Shown piece after piece: positions 8,477-18,789 of a stretch of DNA of 48,327 nucleotides (positions within the stretch are counted from its first letter, which is position 1; each line of letters starts with the position of its first letter). The notes under the pieces were generated by a model. That model worked only from the letters and a program-made list of their open reading frames with translations. It did no database searches and was not told where the DNA came from. A program made the translations under genes and the position numbers. The stretch comes from Caldilineaceae bacterium SB0661_bin_32 (GTDB lineage: Bacteria > Chloroflexota > Anaerolineae > Caldilineales > Caldilineaceae): contig VXMH01000088.1 of assembly GCA_009841235.1 (NCBI GenBank), positions 1 to 48,327 of the forward strand, in the 5' to 3' direction.

Positions 8477-11053
8477 TCAGTTCGTGGTCACGAACTCAAG
8501 GGACGAGAAGGTGGGGATGCTGACGCGCAGGGGCGCGACGGCCACCTCCAGTTTATTGGCGCCGGACTCGAGGCCGGCGGTCTCCTCGGCGCTGAGGGTG
8601 ATCTGCCAGAGACCATCCTCGACGGCTTCGGCGGTGCCGGTGAGGGCGAGATCGCCGAGGGCGTCAAAGACGAGGTACTTGACTTCGTCGATGTCGTCGA
8701 TGGCATAGGCGTCGCCGCCAAAGTCGATCATCACCTCGAAGGTGGCCTCATCGCCGGAGGCGACGCGGGCAGGACCGTCGACGGAGACTTCGGCGATCAT
8801 CGGTGTGTCGAAGCCTTCCCACTTGCTGGAAGCGTCAGGGAAGCTTTCGACACGGAGCAGTTGAACGGTCTTCTCGGTGGGGAAGGCCTCTTCGAGGTAG
8901 AAGGGCCCGTTGCCGACCCAGAAGTGTCCTTTATCTTCGTACCAAGCGCTGAGGTTTGCCCAGCGGGCATCGGCTTCATCGGCGCTGATGTAGTCGCCGA
9001 GCGTGGACACGTAGGGGATGTGCCCGTCGGCGGCTCCGGATTCGAGATGGCCTTCGAGGATCTCGATGCTCGGCCCGGCGATGTAGCTCATCCACTCGAC
9101 TTCGTTGGCATCGGCCTTGTCGGATGAGAAGGCCAGGTCACCGGCGGCTTCGGCCAGGAGCCCGACCGCCATGGTGTGCCAGGGTGTGCCGGGGAAGAAG
9201 TTGGCCACGTTCAGCTCGGCGTCGAGGGTGTACTGGTCACTGTAGTACTCGATGACGAGCGGACTCGTCTGCGCGATGCGGTAGCCCCTGAAGTGACTCT
9301 GGAAGTTGTTGAGACTCGGCACCTGCGCCTCGTCGTAGACGGCGCTCTCTTCCTTGGCCAGGTCGAATGTCGTGATCATGCTCAGCACGACGTCGGCGAG
9401 GCTGAGCGGGCTGCCGTCATGCCAGGTCAGCTCGGAAAGATCGCCCGGATAGTGGACGACGCTCTTGACGTTGGCGGTGAGCCCGTCGGGATGGAGGTCG
9501 CCGACGGTGATGAACCGCTGCTCAACGGCGTCCCAGTCGAGCCAGGCATCTTCGGGAACGTCGATCTGCTCGGCGAAGGTCAGGTCAACCCAATCGTGGG
9601 TGCTGCCGACCGGGAGCCCTTCCTTGACCGTGACCTCGGCCCTGTCGAAGCGCTGCGGCCACTGGAGCCCGGTGAAGGGGTCGGGCATGGCGCCCACGTC
9701 GGCGGTGGCGCGGATCAGCATTGTGTCGTAGATCCAGTTGGTGCCGGCGACGGGGTTCCAGGGTTCAGGCAACATGCTGGGCATGGCGATGGTGAGGGTG
9801 CCGCCCTCTTCGCCGGTGCGGCGCAGCGTATAGGGCCAGAGGCGGGAGCCGTTGAGGCCGCCGGCCAGGTCCGTGGAAACGGAGACGTCACCTCTGTAGG
9901 CGGTGAAGCCGAGGCGGTTTACGAGCCAGACGCGCACGGAGTCCTGCATGGAGAGGGCGAGAACGTCGGCGAAGAGCTCGCGGCGTTCTTCCATGCTGGT
10001 GAAGTCGCGCAGGTCCAGTTTTTCAGACATGGCGTCGAACTCTTCCGAAGGCGTGTATGCCTGCCACAGTGGGAAGGGCAGCCCGCGATTGGTGTAGAAG
10101 AAGTCGAAGTTGCCGGCCTGATCGCGGCTGATGACGGTTGTGATCCAGCCGCCGGTGTAGATGTGGAACTTGCCCTCGTTGGGATCGGTGCCGATCCAGA
10201 TGGGCGAGGCCTCGGAGGCGGTCTTGTAGTCGCGCACGACGCTGAAGCCCAGGTCTTCGAGCATGGTGGCTACGTAGTCGCCGATCTCCTTGCGCTCATC
10301 TTCGGTGCGGATGAGGAAGATGACCTCGACGGGCTCCTCCTCGTAGTTCCAGACGCCGTCGACGAGCTCGGCTCCAAGGGCCTCCATCTCCTCGTTAATG
10401 ATCTCGGCCGCCTTGTCGGGGTTGTGCGCGTACTCGAGCTCGATCTGGCGTACGATATCGACCAGGCGGGCGTAGTCGGGGAAGGCGTTGGTGATGGCCA
10501 TGTAGCGCGGCGATGCCAGGCCGCCGTAGATCTCCTGGGAGATGAAATCGCGGTCAACGAGGTAGTTCATGGCCTCGCGGATGCGGGGCACGGCAAACGG
10601 GTTGAGTTTGCCGGTGCCGTCGAAGACCGGGCCGGCGGGGTTGAAGGTCAGCTCTGAGTAGACGCCGAAGGAGTTGGCGTAGGTCAGGCTATCCATCCCC
10701 TGGACGGTGGCGTAGACCTCGGCATCGCTGATGGAGAAGGCGTAGGCGTCGAGCTCTGCGAGATCCATGCGCGTTACGGCCGCGGCGGCGGAGGGCTCTT
10801 CGACGGCGATGACTTCGTCGACCCAGGCGCCGGTGCGTTCGCTCATGGCTGCGGCCTCTTCTTCAGCCGCAGGCGCTTCTTCCGTCTCTTCCTTTTCTTC
10901 GGCCGCCATCTCCTCCTTCTCTTCAGCGGCCTGTTCTTCTTGTGCCGGCGCGGCCGGCTCTTCGGCCATTTCCGTATCACCGCCGCCGCAGGCAGCAATG
11001 AGGAGGGCGGCGATCAGGAGGACCGCCAGAAAGGTAAATCGCTTCTTGGACAT
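8477..11053 (-). CDS. ABC importer substrate-binding lipoprotein with circularly permuted SBP_bac_5 halves
   Basis: An 858-residue lipoprotein: signal peptide ending LIAAC (Cys22), a Glu/Ala-rich tether (about 23-90), then a binding-protein fold in swapped order. Residues about 118-400 resemble the C-terminal half of DppA-type proteins (LTFNP, then PRIREAMNYLVDRDFI, a KAAEIINEEM helix, and the closing VRVWLVN region). Residues about 417-750 resemble the N-terminal half (EGGTLTIAMPS, LTWHDGSPLSLADVV, VGNGPFYLEE). A strand-rich tail of ~105 residues follows. The ATG at 11053 has AAAGGAGAT upstream. It lies directly before its permease genes. The halves are recognised by eye; the permutation is inferred from their order. 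Confidence 0.88.
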   Translation of the reverse strand: MSKKRFTFLAVLLIAALLIAACGGGDTEMAEEPAAPAQEEQAAEEKEEMAAEEKEETEEAPAAEEEAAAMSERTGAWVDEVIAVEEPSAAAAVTRMDLAELDAYAFSISDAEVYATVQGMDSLTYANSFGVYSELTFNPAGPVFDGTGKLNPFAVPRIREAMNYLVDRDFISQEIYGGLASPRYMAITNAFPDYARLVDIVRQIELEYAHNPDKAAEIINEEMEALGAELVDGVWNYEEEPVEVIFLIRTEDERKEIGDYVATMLEDLGFSVVRDYKTASEASPIWIGTDPNEGKFHIYTGGWITTVISRDQAGNFDFFYTNRGLPFPLWQAYTPSEEFDAMSEKLDLRDFTSMEERRELFADVLALSMQDSVRVWLVNRLGFTAYRGDVSVSTDLAGGLNGSRLWPYTLRRTGEEGGTLTIAMPSMLPEPWNPVAGTNWIYDTMLIRATADVGAMPDPFTGLQWPQRFDRAEVTVKEGLPVGSTHDWVDLTFAEQIDVPEDAWLDWDAVEQRFITVGDLHPDGLTANVKSVVHYPGDLSELTWHDGSPLSLADVVLSMITTFDLAKEESAVYDEAQVPSLNNFQSHFRGYRIAQTSPLVIEYYSDQYTLDAELNVANFFPGTPWHTMAVGLLAEAAGDLAFSSDKADANEVEWMSYIAGPSIEILEGHLESGAADGHIPYVSTLGDYISADEADARWANLSAWYEDKGHFWVGNGPFYLEEAFPTEKTVQLLRVESFPDASSKWEGFDTPMIAEVSVDGPARVASGDEATFEVMIDFGGDAYAIDDIDEVKYLVFDALGDLALTGTAEAVEDGLWQITLSAEETAGLESGANKLEVAVAPLRVSIPTFSSLEFVTTN

Positions 11054-11098
11054 TCGCTTATCTCCTTTGTTAAAACGTGCAGAAAATTTGCGGCAGAT

Positions 11099-11144
11099 GG
11101 TGCGCAGCCGACGGACGGAAGCGGCCGGACCGGCTGTATGCACC
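11099..11144 (-). terminator. Hairpin between the two importer sub-operons
   Basis: GGTGC (11099-11103) pairs with GCACC (11140-11144), and CAGCCG (11105-11110) with CGGCTG (11131-11136), giving an interrupted 11-bp stem. It is in the gap between the stop of the upstream OppC-like gene and the start of the permuted binding protein. An AAATTTTC run follows on the minus strand. It may be a partial terminator or a processing site that separates two transcription units. Confidence 0.4.
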
Positions 11145-11151
11145 ACACTGT

Positions 11152-12180
11152 TCACCGTATGTTTTTCATCATCGGGTCCAGAGCGTCGCGCAGTCCGTCG
11201 CCGATGAGATATAAGGATAACACGGTAACTGTTATCAGTAGCCCAGGAACACTAAGCAGATGCAGAGCCAGGCTCGCGCCAGTTTCGGGATCACGAAGAA
11301 AGATCAGATTTCTGGCCCTGTTTAGCATACTACCCCATGTTGCCGTCGGTGGCTGTACTCCCAATCCCAAAAAACTGAGCGCAGATTCGGCCAGAATCAG
11401 CGAACCGATGTCGATGGCGGCATTTACGATAATAATGGGAAGGCTGTTGGGGATCACATGCTGGAACATAATGCGGGCGTTTCGTGAGCCGATGGAGCGG
11501 GCCGCGAGCACGAAGTCCAGGGCGCGGACTTTGAATACGTTGCCGCGGATCAGCCGGGCGGTGCCAAACCAGCCCAGCAGCCCGAGAAAGAGTGTCAAGG
11601 TTATGGGATTGGGCTTGAACGTCGCGGTAACGATAATGAGAAGATAGATACCCGGGATGGAAACGGTCGTATTAATGAACCACATAATCAGGTCATCAAC
11701 AACACTGCCAAAGAAGCCGGCAACTGTGCCAACCGTCACACCCAGAATCAGTGTCAGGGCGGCGGCGGCGAAGGCGATGCCAAGACTGACGCGGCCGCCG
11801 TAGAGCAGGCGCACGAACTGATCGCGACCAAGCTGGTCGGTCCCGAGCCAGTGGGGGACGCCGCCGGACTTGCCGAGCATGAGCGGTGCAGTCGCTGGGT
11901 CCTGGCCGGTGCGCCACTGGATATACGGGCCCAGGTAGGGCTGCTGGAAGGCATTGTCCGGGTTGGTATCATTCGGGCCAACGCCTATGCTCTTCGCTAT
12001 TGCCGGCGCCAGAAGAGCGAGGACAGCCATAATGGTCAGGAACCCCATTGCGATCAATGTAACCAGATCGCGTCGCAAGGACTGGAGCGCCATACTCCAA
12101 TAGGTGCGGGGCTTGCGCTGCAACTTTGGGTCGGCTGCCAGAGCGGCCAGCGCCGGACTGTCTGCCTGAGCTACTGTCAT
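11152..12180 (-). CDS. OppC/DppC-like ABC importer permease
   Basis: A 342-residue permease of normal OppC size. A first membrane helix near residues 38-60 is followed by the entry motif LGTDQLGRDQFVRLLYGGRVSLG, then the BPD_transp_1 core with an EAA-type loop and C-terminal VLSLYLIGDGLRDALDPM, characteristic of OppC/DppC. I chose the ATG at 12180 (MTVAQADS); the frame runs 18 codons further but that part overlaps the preceding gene. It starts 19 bases after the OppB-like gene, so the two are co-transcribed. It should form a heterodimeric channel with that protein and serve the binding protein at 13434-15197. Confidence 0.93.
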   Translation of the reverse strand: MTVAQADSPALAALAADPKLQRKPRTYWSMALQSLRRDLVTLIAMGFLTIMAVLALLAPAIAKSIGVGPNDTNPDNAFQQPYLGPYIQWRTGQDPATAPLMLGKSGGVPHWLGTDQLGRDQFVRLLYGGRVSLGIAFAAAALTLILGVTVGTVAGFFGSVVDDLIMWFINTTVSIPGIYLLIIVTATFKPNPITLTLFLGLLGWFGTARLIRGNVFKVRALDFVLAARSIGSRNARIMFQHVIPNSLPIIIVNAAIDIGSLILAESALSFLGLGVQPPTATWGSMLNRARNLIFLRDPETGASLALHLLSVPGLLITVTVLSLYLIGDGLRDALDPMMKNIR

Positions 12181-12199
12181 GCCAAATAACCTGTCCCCA

Positions 12200-13264
12200 T
12201 TACGAGAGCCGCACGCGGGGGTCGACAACGCCATACAGGATATCGGAAAGAAGATTCCCCATAATTGTCAGCACCGAGAAAAACATGACGGCGCCAAGAA
12301 CTGTAGGGTAGTCGCGTTGCACGGCTGCGCTAAAGGTCATGCGTCCCATACCGGGCCATGAGAAGATGGTTTCGACAATAATTGCTCCGCTGAGGACGCC
12401 AAAAATGGCCGGGCCGAGAGTCGTCATCAAGGGGATGAGGGCATTGCCCAATGCGTGGATGAACCAGACGTTTCTTGCAGCCACGCCTTTGGCCCTGGCC
12501 ATGCGAATATAATCGGTGCGGATCACTTCCAGAATCTCCGTCCGCATGAACCGGCTGAACAGAGCGATACCACCTACCGCCAGAACGAAAGTCGGCAGAA
12601 TCAGATGTCTGGCTCGGTCCACGAGGTCGAACTCATTGGTGAGGGACACGGTGCGCATGCCGCCGGTGGGCAGCCAGCCGAGGACGACGCCAAAGAGCAA
12701 TATGAGCATCAGGCCCATCCAGAAAGAAGGCAGGGCATTGCCGACAACGGCGAGCACGCGCACTGAAGCATCAAATATTGACCTTTGACGGACAGCGCTG
12801 AGAACGCCTAACGGGACCCCAATCAGCAGAGAGACCAGCAGGGCGGAGACACCCAGCTGCAGGGTTGCAGGCATGCGCTCTACGATTCGATCCCAGACGG
12901 GCTGATTGGTGGCGATGCTGGTGCCCAGGCGTCCTCGCAGGATGCCACCCCCGTTATTGCAGGAAGTTGTATTCAGCCAGGCAATAAATGTACAACTCGT
13001 ATCACTGCGCTCAAACTCTTGGACAACCTGTCCGCTTCGCAGTGTAATCCCTGTCACCCAGCTGATGTATTGCAATGCCCAATGCTGGTCCAGCCCCAGT
13101 TGGCGCCGTAAGATTTCGCGACTCTCTTGCGTGATGTTGGGATCGAAAGTGCGGATAAGGATTGGATCGCCTGGAGAATTATATACAAATACGAAGGCGA
13201 TGAAGCTCACACCCAGCAGGGTGGGAATTGCCTGCAGGAGGCGGCGAATTACGTAACGGGTCAT
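12200..13264 (-). CDS. OppB/DppB-like ABC importer permease
   Basis: A 354-residue inner-membrane permease beginning MTRYVIRRLLQAIPTLLGVS, a textbook OppB N-terminus with a basic start and helix 1. The loop after helix 1 is longer than usual and holds two cysteines (SDTSCTFIAWLNTTSCNN, about 88-105) that could form a disulfide outside the membrane. The EAA loop reads DYIRMARAKGVAARNVWFIH. It follows the binding-protein gene at 13434-15197 after a hairpin-rich gap and precedes the OppC-like gene. Family assignment is firm; the substrate is unknown. Confidence 0.93.
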   Translation of the reverse strand: MTRYVIRRLLQAIPTLLGVSFIAFVFVYNSPGDPILIRTFDPNITQESREILRRQLGLDQHWALQYISWVTGITLRSGQVVQEFERSDTSCTFIAWLNTTSCNNGGGILRGRLGTSIATNQPVWDRIVERMPATLQLGVSALLVSLLIGVPLGVLSAVRQRSIFDASVRVLAVVGNALPSFWMGLMLILLFGVVLGWLPTGGMRTVSLTNEFDLVDRARHLILPTFVLAVGGIALFSRFMRTEILEVIRTDYIRMARAKGVAARNVWFIHALGNALIPLMTTLGPAIFGVLSGAIIVETIFSWPGMGRMTFSAAVQRDYPTVLGAVMFFSVLTIMGNLLSDILYGVVDPRVRLS

Positions 13265-13284
13265 GAACTGAACCAGTCCTTCGA

Positions 13285-13306
13285 TCCGCCTGCGCGTTCA
13301 GGCGGA
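13285..13306. repeat. REP-like hairpin 1 between binding protein and permease genes
   Basis: TCCGCCTG (13285-13292) and CAGGCGGA (13299-13306) form a perfect 8-bp stem with a six-base loop. It lies in the 169-base gap downstream of the binding-protein gene, a typical place for mRNA-stabilising or attenuating hairpins. A second hairpin with the same TCCGCC/GGCGGA ends follows at 13333-13367. Confidence 0.6.
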
Positions 13307-13332
13307 CGCGACACATATATATTAGGTGCGAA

Positions 13333-13367
13333 TCCGCCAGCGCCCGCAGGAAGCGAGCGGTGGCGGA
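13333..13367. repeat. REP-like hairpin 2 between binding protein and permease genes
   Basis: TCCGCC (13333-13338) pairs with GGCGGA (13362-13367), with an inner CCGC (13344-13347)/GCGG (13357-13360) stem. It shares its ends with the hairpin at 13285-13306, so the two look like a pair of related elements. No U-run follows on either strand, which argues against a simple intrinsic terminator. Confidence 0.5.
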
Positions 13368-13433
13368 CTGATCAGATCTCCTTCGAGGCCTGTTGGCCAG
13401 GCGCCGAACTCTTCCGGAAAAACTAGGGCCGGA

Positions 13434-15197
13434 CTACTGCGCCAGAGACCAGGTCTCGATGTTATGGTAGAAGCTCCACGGGCCCGGGTTGATGCCGTTG
13501 AACTTCTTTGAGTAGCCGGTATTGCCGACGGAGCCGGTCACGAAGACATAGGGAATGTCGTCGTGAATGATCTGCTGAATCTCGTGGTAGAAGGGGGCCC
13601 GATCTTCCGTGGCGCAGCCGGGAACGCTGACGGCCTGCTCCAGGAGCTCGTCGATGCGGGCGTTCTGGTAGCTGACGAAGTTGAAGCCGCTGCCCGGTGT
13701 GTCAAACTTGGAGTGCCAGAAGGAGTCGTCGTTGGGGTCGGTGCCGAGCCCGGTCCAGCCGATGATGACCATGTCGAAAGTCTGGCCCAGCAGCTCGCCC
13801 ACGAGCGTGCCGAACTCGATGGCCTCGAACTGGATGTCGAAACCGATGCCGTTGAGCTGGTCCTGGACCAGGGCGCCAAGATCCTCACGGGTCGTGTTGC
13901 CGGCGTTGGTTTGCAGTCGAATCGTCAGGGCGGCGCCTGCTGCGGCCGTGGCGCAGCCGTTGCACTCGCGCACGCCGTCGCCGTCGCTGTCGGTCCAGCC
14001 GGCGTCATCGAGAATCTGCGCGGCCTTTTCGGTGTCGAAGGCATAGGGCTGGAGGGACGGGTCGTGGGCCCATTCGACGGCGGGAAGCACGTTGGAAGCG
14101 ATCTGATAGCCCTGGCCGAGGTAGACTCTGCTGATGATCGCATCGTAATCGAGCGCGTGTGCGATCGCCTGACGCACGGCCAGATCGCTCAGGATGGGAT
14201 GGGGGTCCTGCTCGATGAGGTTGCCTTCTTCGTCCTGACCGGCCTGCGGGTTCTCCGGGTTGGCCTGGTTGAGTCCGATGTAGCTGTAGCCGTCGTCCTT
14301 GAACTTGTGCAGACTCAGATTGCTATCGAGCTGAATGGTCGTCAGCTGCTCCGGCTGCACGCCGATCAGGTCCAGCTCACCGGTCTGGAGCTGGGCCAGG
14401 CGGGCGCCGGGGTCGGGGACGATCTTGTAGATCCATCCGTCCATGTGGGGCGCGCCCTTCCAGTAGTTGTCGTTGCGCAGAACGGTTGAGTTGTCGTCCC
14501 GAATCCATTCGTTAAAGATGAAGGGGCCGGCGCTGACGGTCGGCGTCTCGTTCAGCGGGCTGTCCATGACATCGCTGTAGTCTGCGGCATAGAGGTGGCT
14601 TGGCAGCCAGCCCAGACCGAGATTGTTGAGGGCGTCGCACTTTACTTCGCCATAGGTGACCTGGATGGTGAGCGGATCGAGGACTTCGATGCTCTCGATG
14701 TTGTCGAGGTTGGCCTTGCGCGGGGTCTCGACAAGATCGCTGCCGATGGCGTCATAGGTGAATTTGAAATCGTCGGCGGTGACCTGCTCGCCGTCGGACC
14801 ACATGACGCCGTCCTGGAGATGGAAGGTCCACACCAGGCCGTCCTCGGAGACATCCCAGCTTTCGGCCATTTCGGTGGGGACGATGGCGCCGCTGAAGGG
14901 GTCTTGCCCGAGCAGGCTGGGGAAGAACCAGCCGAGCACGTCGAAGCTGGCGCTGTCCGAGGCCAGAATGGGATTCAGAATCGTGGCATCCGCGCTGGAA
15001 CCCTCGACCCAGACACCGCCCTGGACCGGCGGAACAGGCGTCGGCGTGACCACGACCTCTTCGGTCTGGGTAACGACCTGCGTGACGACTACGGTCTCCT
15101 TCACAGTCTCGACGACCGGTGTGGGTTGAGGACAGGCTGCCAGGACCAATGCGGCCGCTAAGAGCGCTGCCAGGAGTGAAAATTTCTTTCTTGTCAT
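13434..15197 (-). CDS. ABC importer substrate-binding lipoprotein (SBP_bac_5, Dpp/Opp type)
   Basis: A 587-residue lipoprotein with signal peptide MTRKKFSLLAALLAAALVLAAC (lipidated Cys22) and a Val/Thr/Pro-rich tether (about 28-58) of the kind common in Chloroflexota binding proteins. The SBP_bac_5 fold is in normal order: TILNPILASDSASF, then SEDGLVWTFHLQDGVMWSDG with TADDFKFTYD, then LAVRQAIAHALDYDAII, then the C-terminal lobe. The ATG at 15197 has GGGGGTC upstream; an 80-codon upstream extension of the frame is not protein-like. It heads the upper importer sub-operon and has a promoter with a palindrome at 15418-15450. Confidence 0.93.
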   Translation of the reverse strand: MTRKKFSLLAALLAAALVLAACPQPTPVVETVKETVVVTQVVTQTEEVVVTPTPVPPVQGGVWVEGSSADATILNPILASDSASFDVLGWFFPSLLGQDPFSGAIVPTEMAESWDVSEDGLVWTFHLQDGVMWSDGEQVTADDFKFTYDAIGSDLVETPRKANLDNIESIEVLDPLTIQVTYGEVKCDALNNLGLGWLPSHLYAADYSDVMDSPLNETPTVSAGPFIFNEWIRDDNSTVLRNDNYWKGAPHMDGWIYKIVPDPGARLAQLQTGELDLIGVQPEQLTTIQLDSNLSLHKFKDDGYSYIGLNQANPENPQAGQDEEGNLIEQDPHPILSDLAVRQAIAHALDYDAIISRVYLGQGYQIASNVLPAVEWAHDPSLQPYAFDTEKAAQILDDAGWTDSDGDGVRECNGCATAAAGAALTIRLQTNAGNTTREDLGALVQDQLNGIGFDIQFEAIEFGTLVGELLGQTFDMVIIGWTGLGTDPNDDSFWHSKFDTPGSGFNFVSYQNARIDELLEQAVSVPGCATEDRAPFYHEIQQIIHDDIPYVFVTGSVGNTGYSKKFNGINPGPWSFYHNIETWSLAQ

Positions 15198-15417
15198 AAT
15201 AAGACCCCCTGTTATGAATACTGGAGAGCCATACGCCACTGTATGGACCCCAGGTCGGACCCGGCTAAGCGCATCCGACCCTTGGAATATACGATGCCTG
15301 TAAAGTGCGGCAGTAGCCGAAGATGGATCTGTTGCACAGTCCTTGGCTAAGGAAAACCTTGCGTCAATACCCTGCGGGACAGACATGCAACTCATATTAA
15401 ATAGCCTGGGGGAATAG

Positions 15418-15435
15418 GGGAATGTTAGCATTCCC
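15418..15435. promoter_or_regulatory. Palindromic operator candidate over the binding-protein promoter
   Basis: GGGAATG (15418-15424) and CATTCCC (15429-15435) form a perfect inverted repeat around TTAG. The repeat covers the -10 region of the minus-strand promoter at 15422-15450, the position expected for a repressor site. The regulator is unknown. Confidence 0.5.
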
Positions 15436-15450
15436 ACCTTTTGCTGTCAA
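15422..15450 (-). promoter_or_regulatory. Putative sigma-70 promoter of the upper importer operon
   Basis: On the minus strand a perfect TTGACA (15450-15445) is followed after 17 bases by TAACAT (15427-15422). It would start transcription near 15415, leaving a leader of about 220 bases before the binding-protein ATG. The divergent intergenic region 15198-15679 holds this promoter, a plus-strand one at 15480-15509, and no gene. Confidence 0.55.
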
Positions 15451-15479
15451 TACGCAGTTGCCAGATCCGGCAGCCGGAT

Positions 15480-15509
15480 TCGACGCCGCGTTCGCCATTC
15501 CGTTATAAT
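15480..15509 (+). promoter_or_regulatory. Putative promoter of the DUF255 gene
   Basis: TCGACG (15480-15485) and a perfect TATAAT (15504-15509) are 18 bases apart, pointing to a start near 15516 and a leader of about 160 bases. A CGCCTC/GAGGCG hairpin (15518-15523 with 15532-15537) lies at the very start of that leader. Confidence 0.5.
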
Positions 15510-15679
15510 GCTGGGTACGCCTCCGCACAAAGAGGCGGGGCGTCGGGTGCAGTGCCGGTTCGTCGATTTCGCCAGCGCTCAACCGCTGGTGTCGGCGACG
15601 GGTAGGCAACAGTGTTCCCGACCGATGCCTTTTCTGGTCCATCCTTATGCAACGGCGCATCCGCGTCAAGGGACTCACC

Positions 15680-17788
<2,109 letters not shown>

Positions 17789-17882
17789 CATCGCTGGTAC
17801 GGGATCGTCCGGCGGTGGTAAGTTATTGGTTATCTTATCGTTTTGTCATCGGATTGAGAGCAGAGATGTCATTGGGGGGAGC

Positions 17883-18767
17883 GTGGGAGACGGGCTGGAA
17901 GGGTACAGGGAGAGTATTGCGGCGGTCTGTCCTGAGCTGGGATTGGAGACGGTCGAGCTGTTTAGAGCGGGGCAGAATAATCAGCTGATTCTGGTCAACA
18001 GCGGGCTGATTTTTCGTTTTCCCAAGTACGGGAAGGGCGTTGCCGGGCTGCGGCGGGAACATGCGATATTGAGCGCAGCGCGGCCGCGGCTTCCGCTGGC
18101 GACGCCGGAATACATTTACCACAACCTGGACGACGGGGTAGGGCGGGCCTTGGTGGGCTATCGAAAACTGCCGGGCAGTCCGCTGTGGCCGGAGGACTTC
18201 AGGCGGATCGCCGATGAGGGAACGATCGACCGCCTGGCCGCGGATATCGCGTCGTTTTTGCAGGCGCTGCACGCTGTCCCGCTTGAAACTGTCGACATTC
18301 CTCCGGAGCCGTCTGACTCGCCGGCCGTATGGCGGGAGATGTTCGCGCGGTTCGAACAGGTCGTCTTCCCCCGGCTGACGGCCGCGGCGCGTGCGTGGAC
18401 GACGGAGCAGTTCGACGCTTTTCTGGGGGACGATGAACAGTTCGCCTTCGACAACGTGCTGCGCCACGGTGACATGGGATCGAGCAATACCCTGTACAGC
18501 GCGCAGGAGCGCCGCGTTGTTGGCATGATCGATTTCGGGCATGCCGGTATTGGCGACCCCGCTGTCGACTTTGCTGGGCTGTACGTCTGCTTTGGCGAGG
18601 CGTTTATACGGCGTTGCGCACGGGTCTATCCGCTGATGGACCTGTGCTGGGACCGCATCCGTTTTTACGCCGACTGCGCCTTTCTGCTGGAGGATGCGCT
18701 GTTCTGCATTGAGCACGAGACGGAAGAAGCGGACAAAGTCGTCAGCGAAATCAACAGGAGGGCGTAA
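17883..18767 (+). CDS. APH-family phosphotransferase
   Basis: A protein-kinase-like small-molecule phosphotransferase of the aminoglycoside phosphotransferase (APH) fold. The catalytic loop HGDMGSSN (195-202) and the metal-binding IDFGHAGIGDPAVD (from 216) are intact, and an N-terminal LIFRFPKYGKG supplies the nucleotide-lobe strands. I prefer the GTG at 17883, preceded by GGGGGGAG, giving 294 residues; the frame is open from 17778, overlapping the previous gene, but those residues look non-conserved. Such proteins phosphorylate antibiotics, homoserine, sugars or unknown metabolites. Nothing here identifies the substrate, so an antibiotic-resistance role should not be assumed. Confidence 0.88.
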   Translation: MGDGLEGYRESIAAVCPELGLETVELFRAGQNNQLILVNSGLIFRFPKYGKGVAGLRREHAILSAARPRLPLATPEYIYHNLDDGVGRALVGYRKLPGSPLWPEDFRRIADEGTIDRLAADIASFLQALHAVPLETVDIPPEPSDSPAVWREMFARFEQVVFPRLTAAARAWTTEQFDAFLGDDEQFAFDNVLRHGDMGSSNTLYSAQERRVVGMIDFGHAGIGDPAVDFAGLYVCFGEAFIRRCARVYPLMDLCWDRIRFYADCAFLLEDALFCIEHETEEADKVVSEINRRA

Positions 18768-18789
18768 GGCAGTAGGTAGCGGACCCCGG

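Noticed and set aside
9176..10657. 493-codon plus-strand frame
   Set aside because: Antisense shadow of the permuted binding protein; composition is typical of GC-rich complement frames.
17883..18767. Naming the APH-fold protein as an antibiotic-resistance gene
   Set aside because: Only the fold-level motifs are seen; substrate-determining residues of known resistance enzymes are not recognised.
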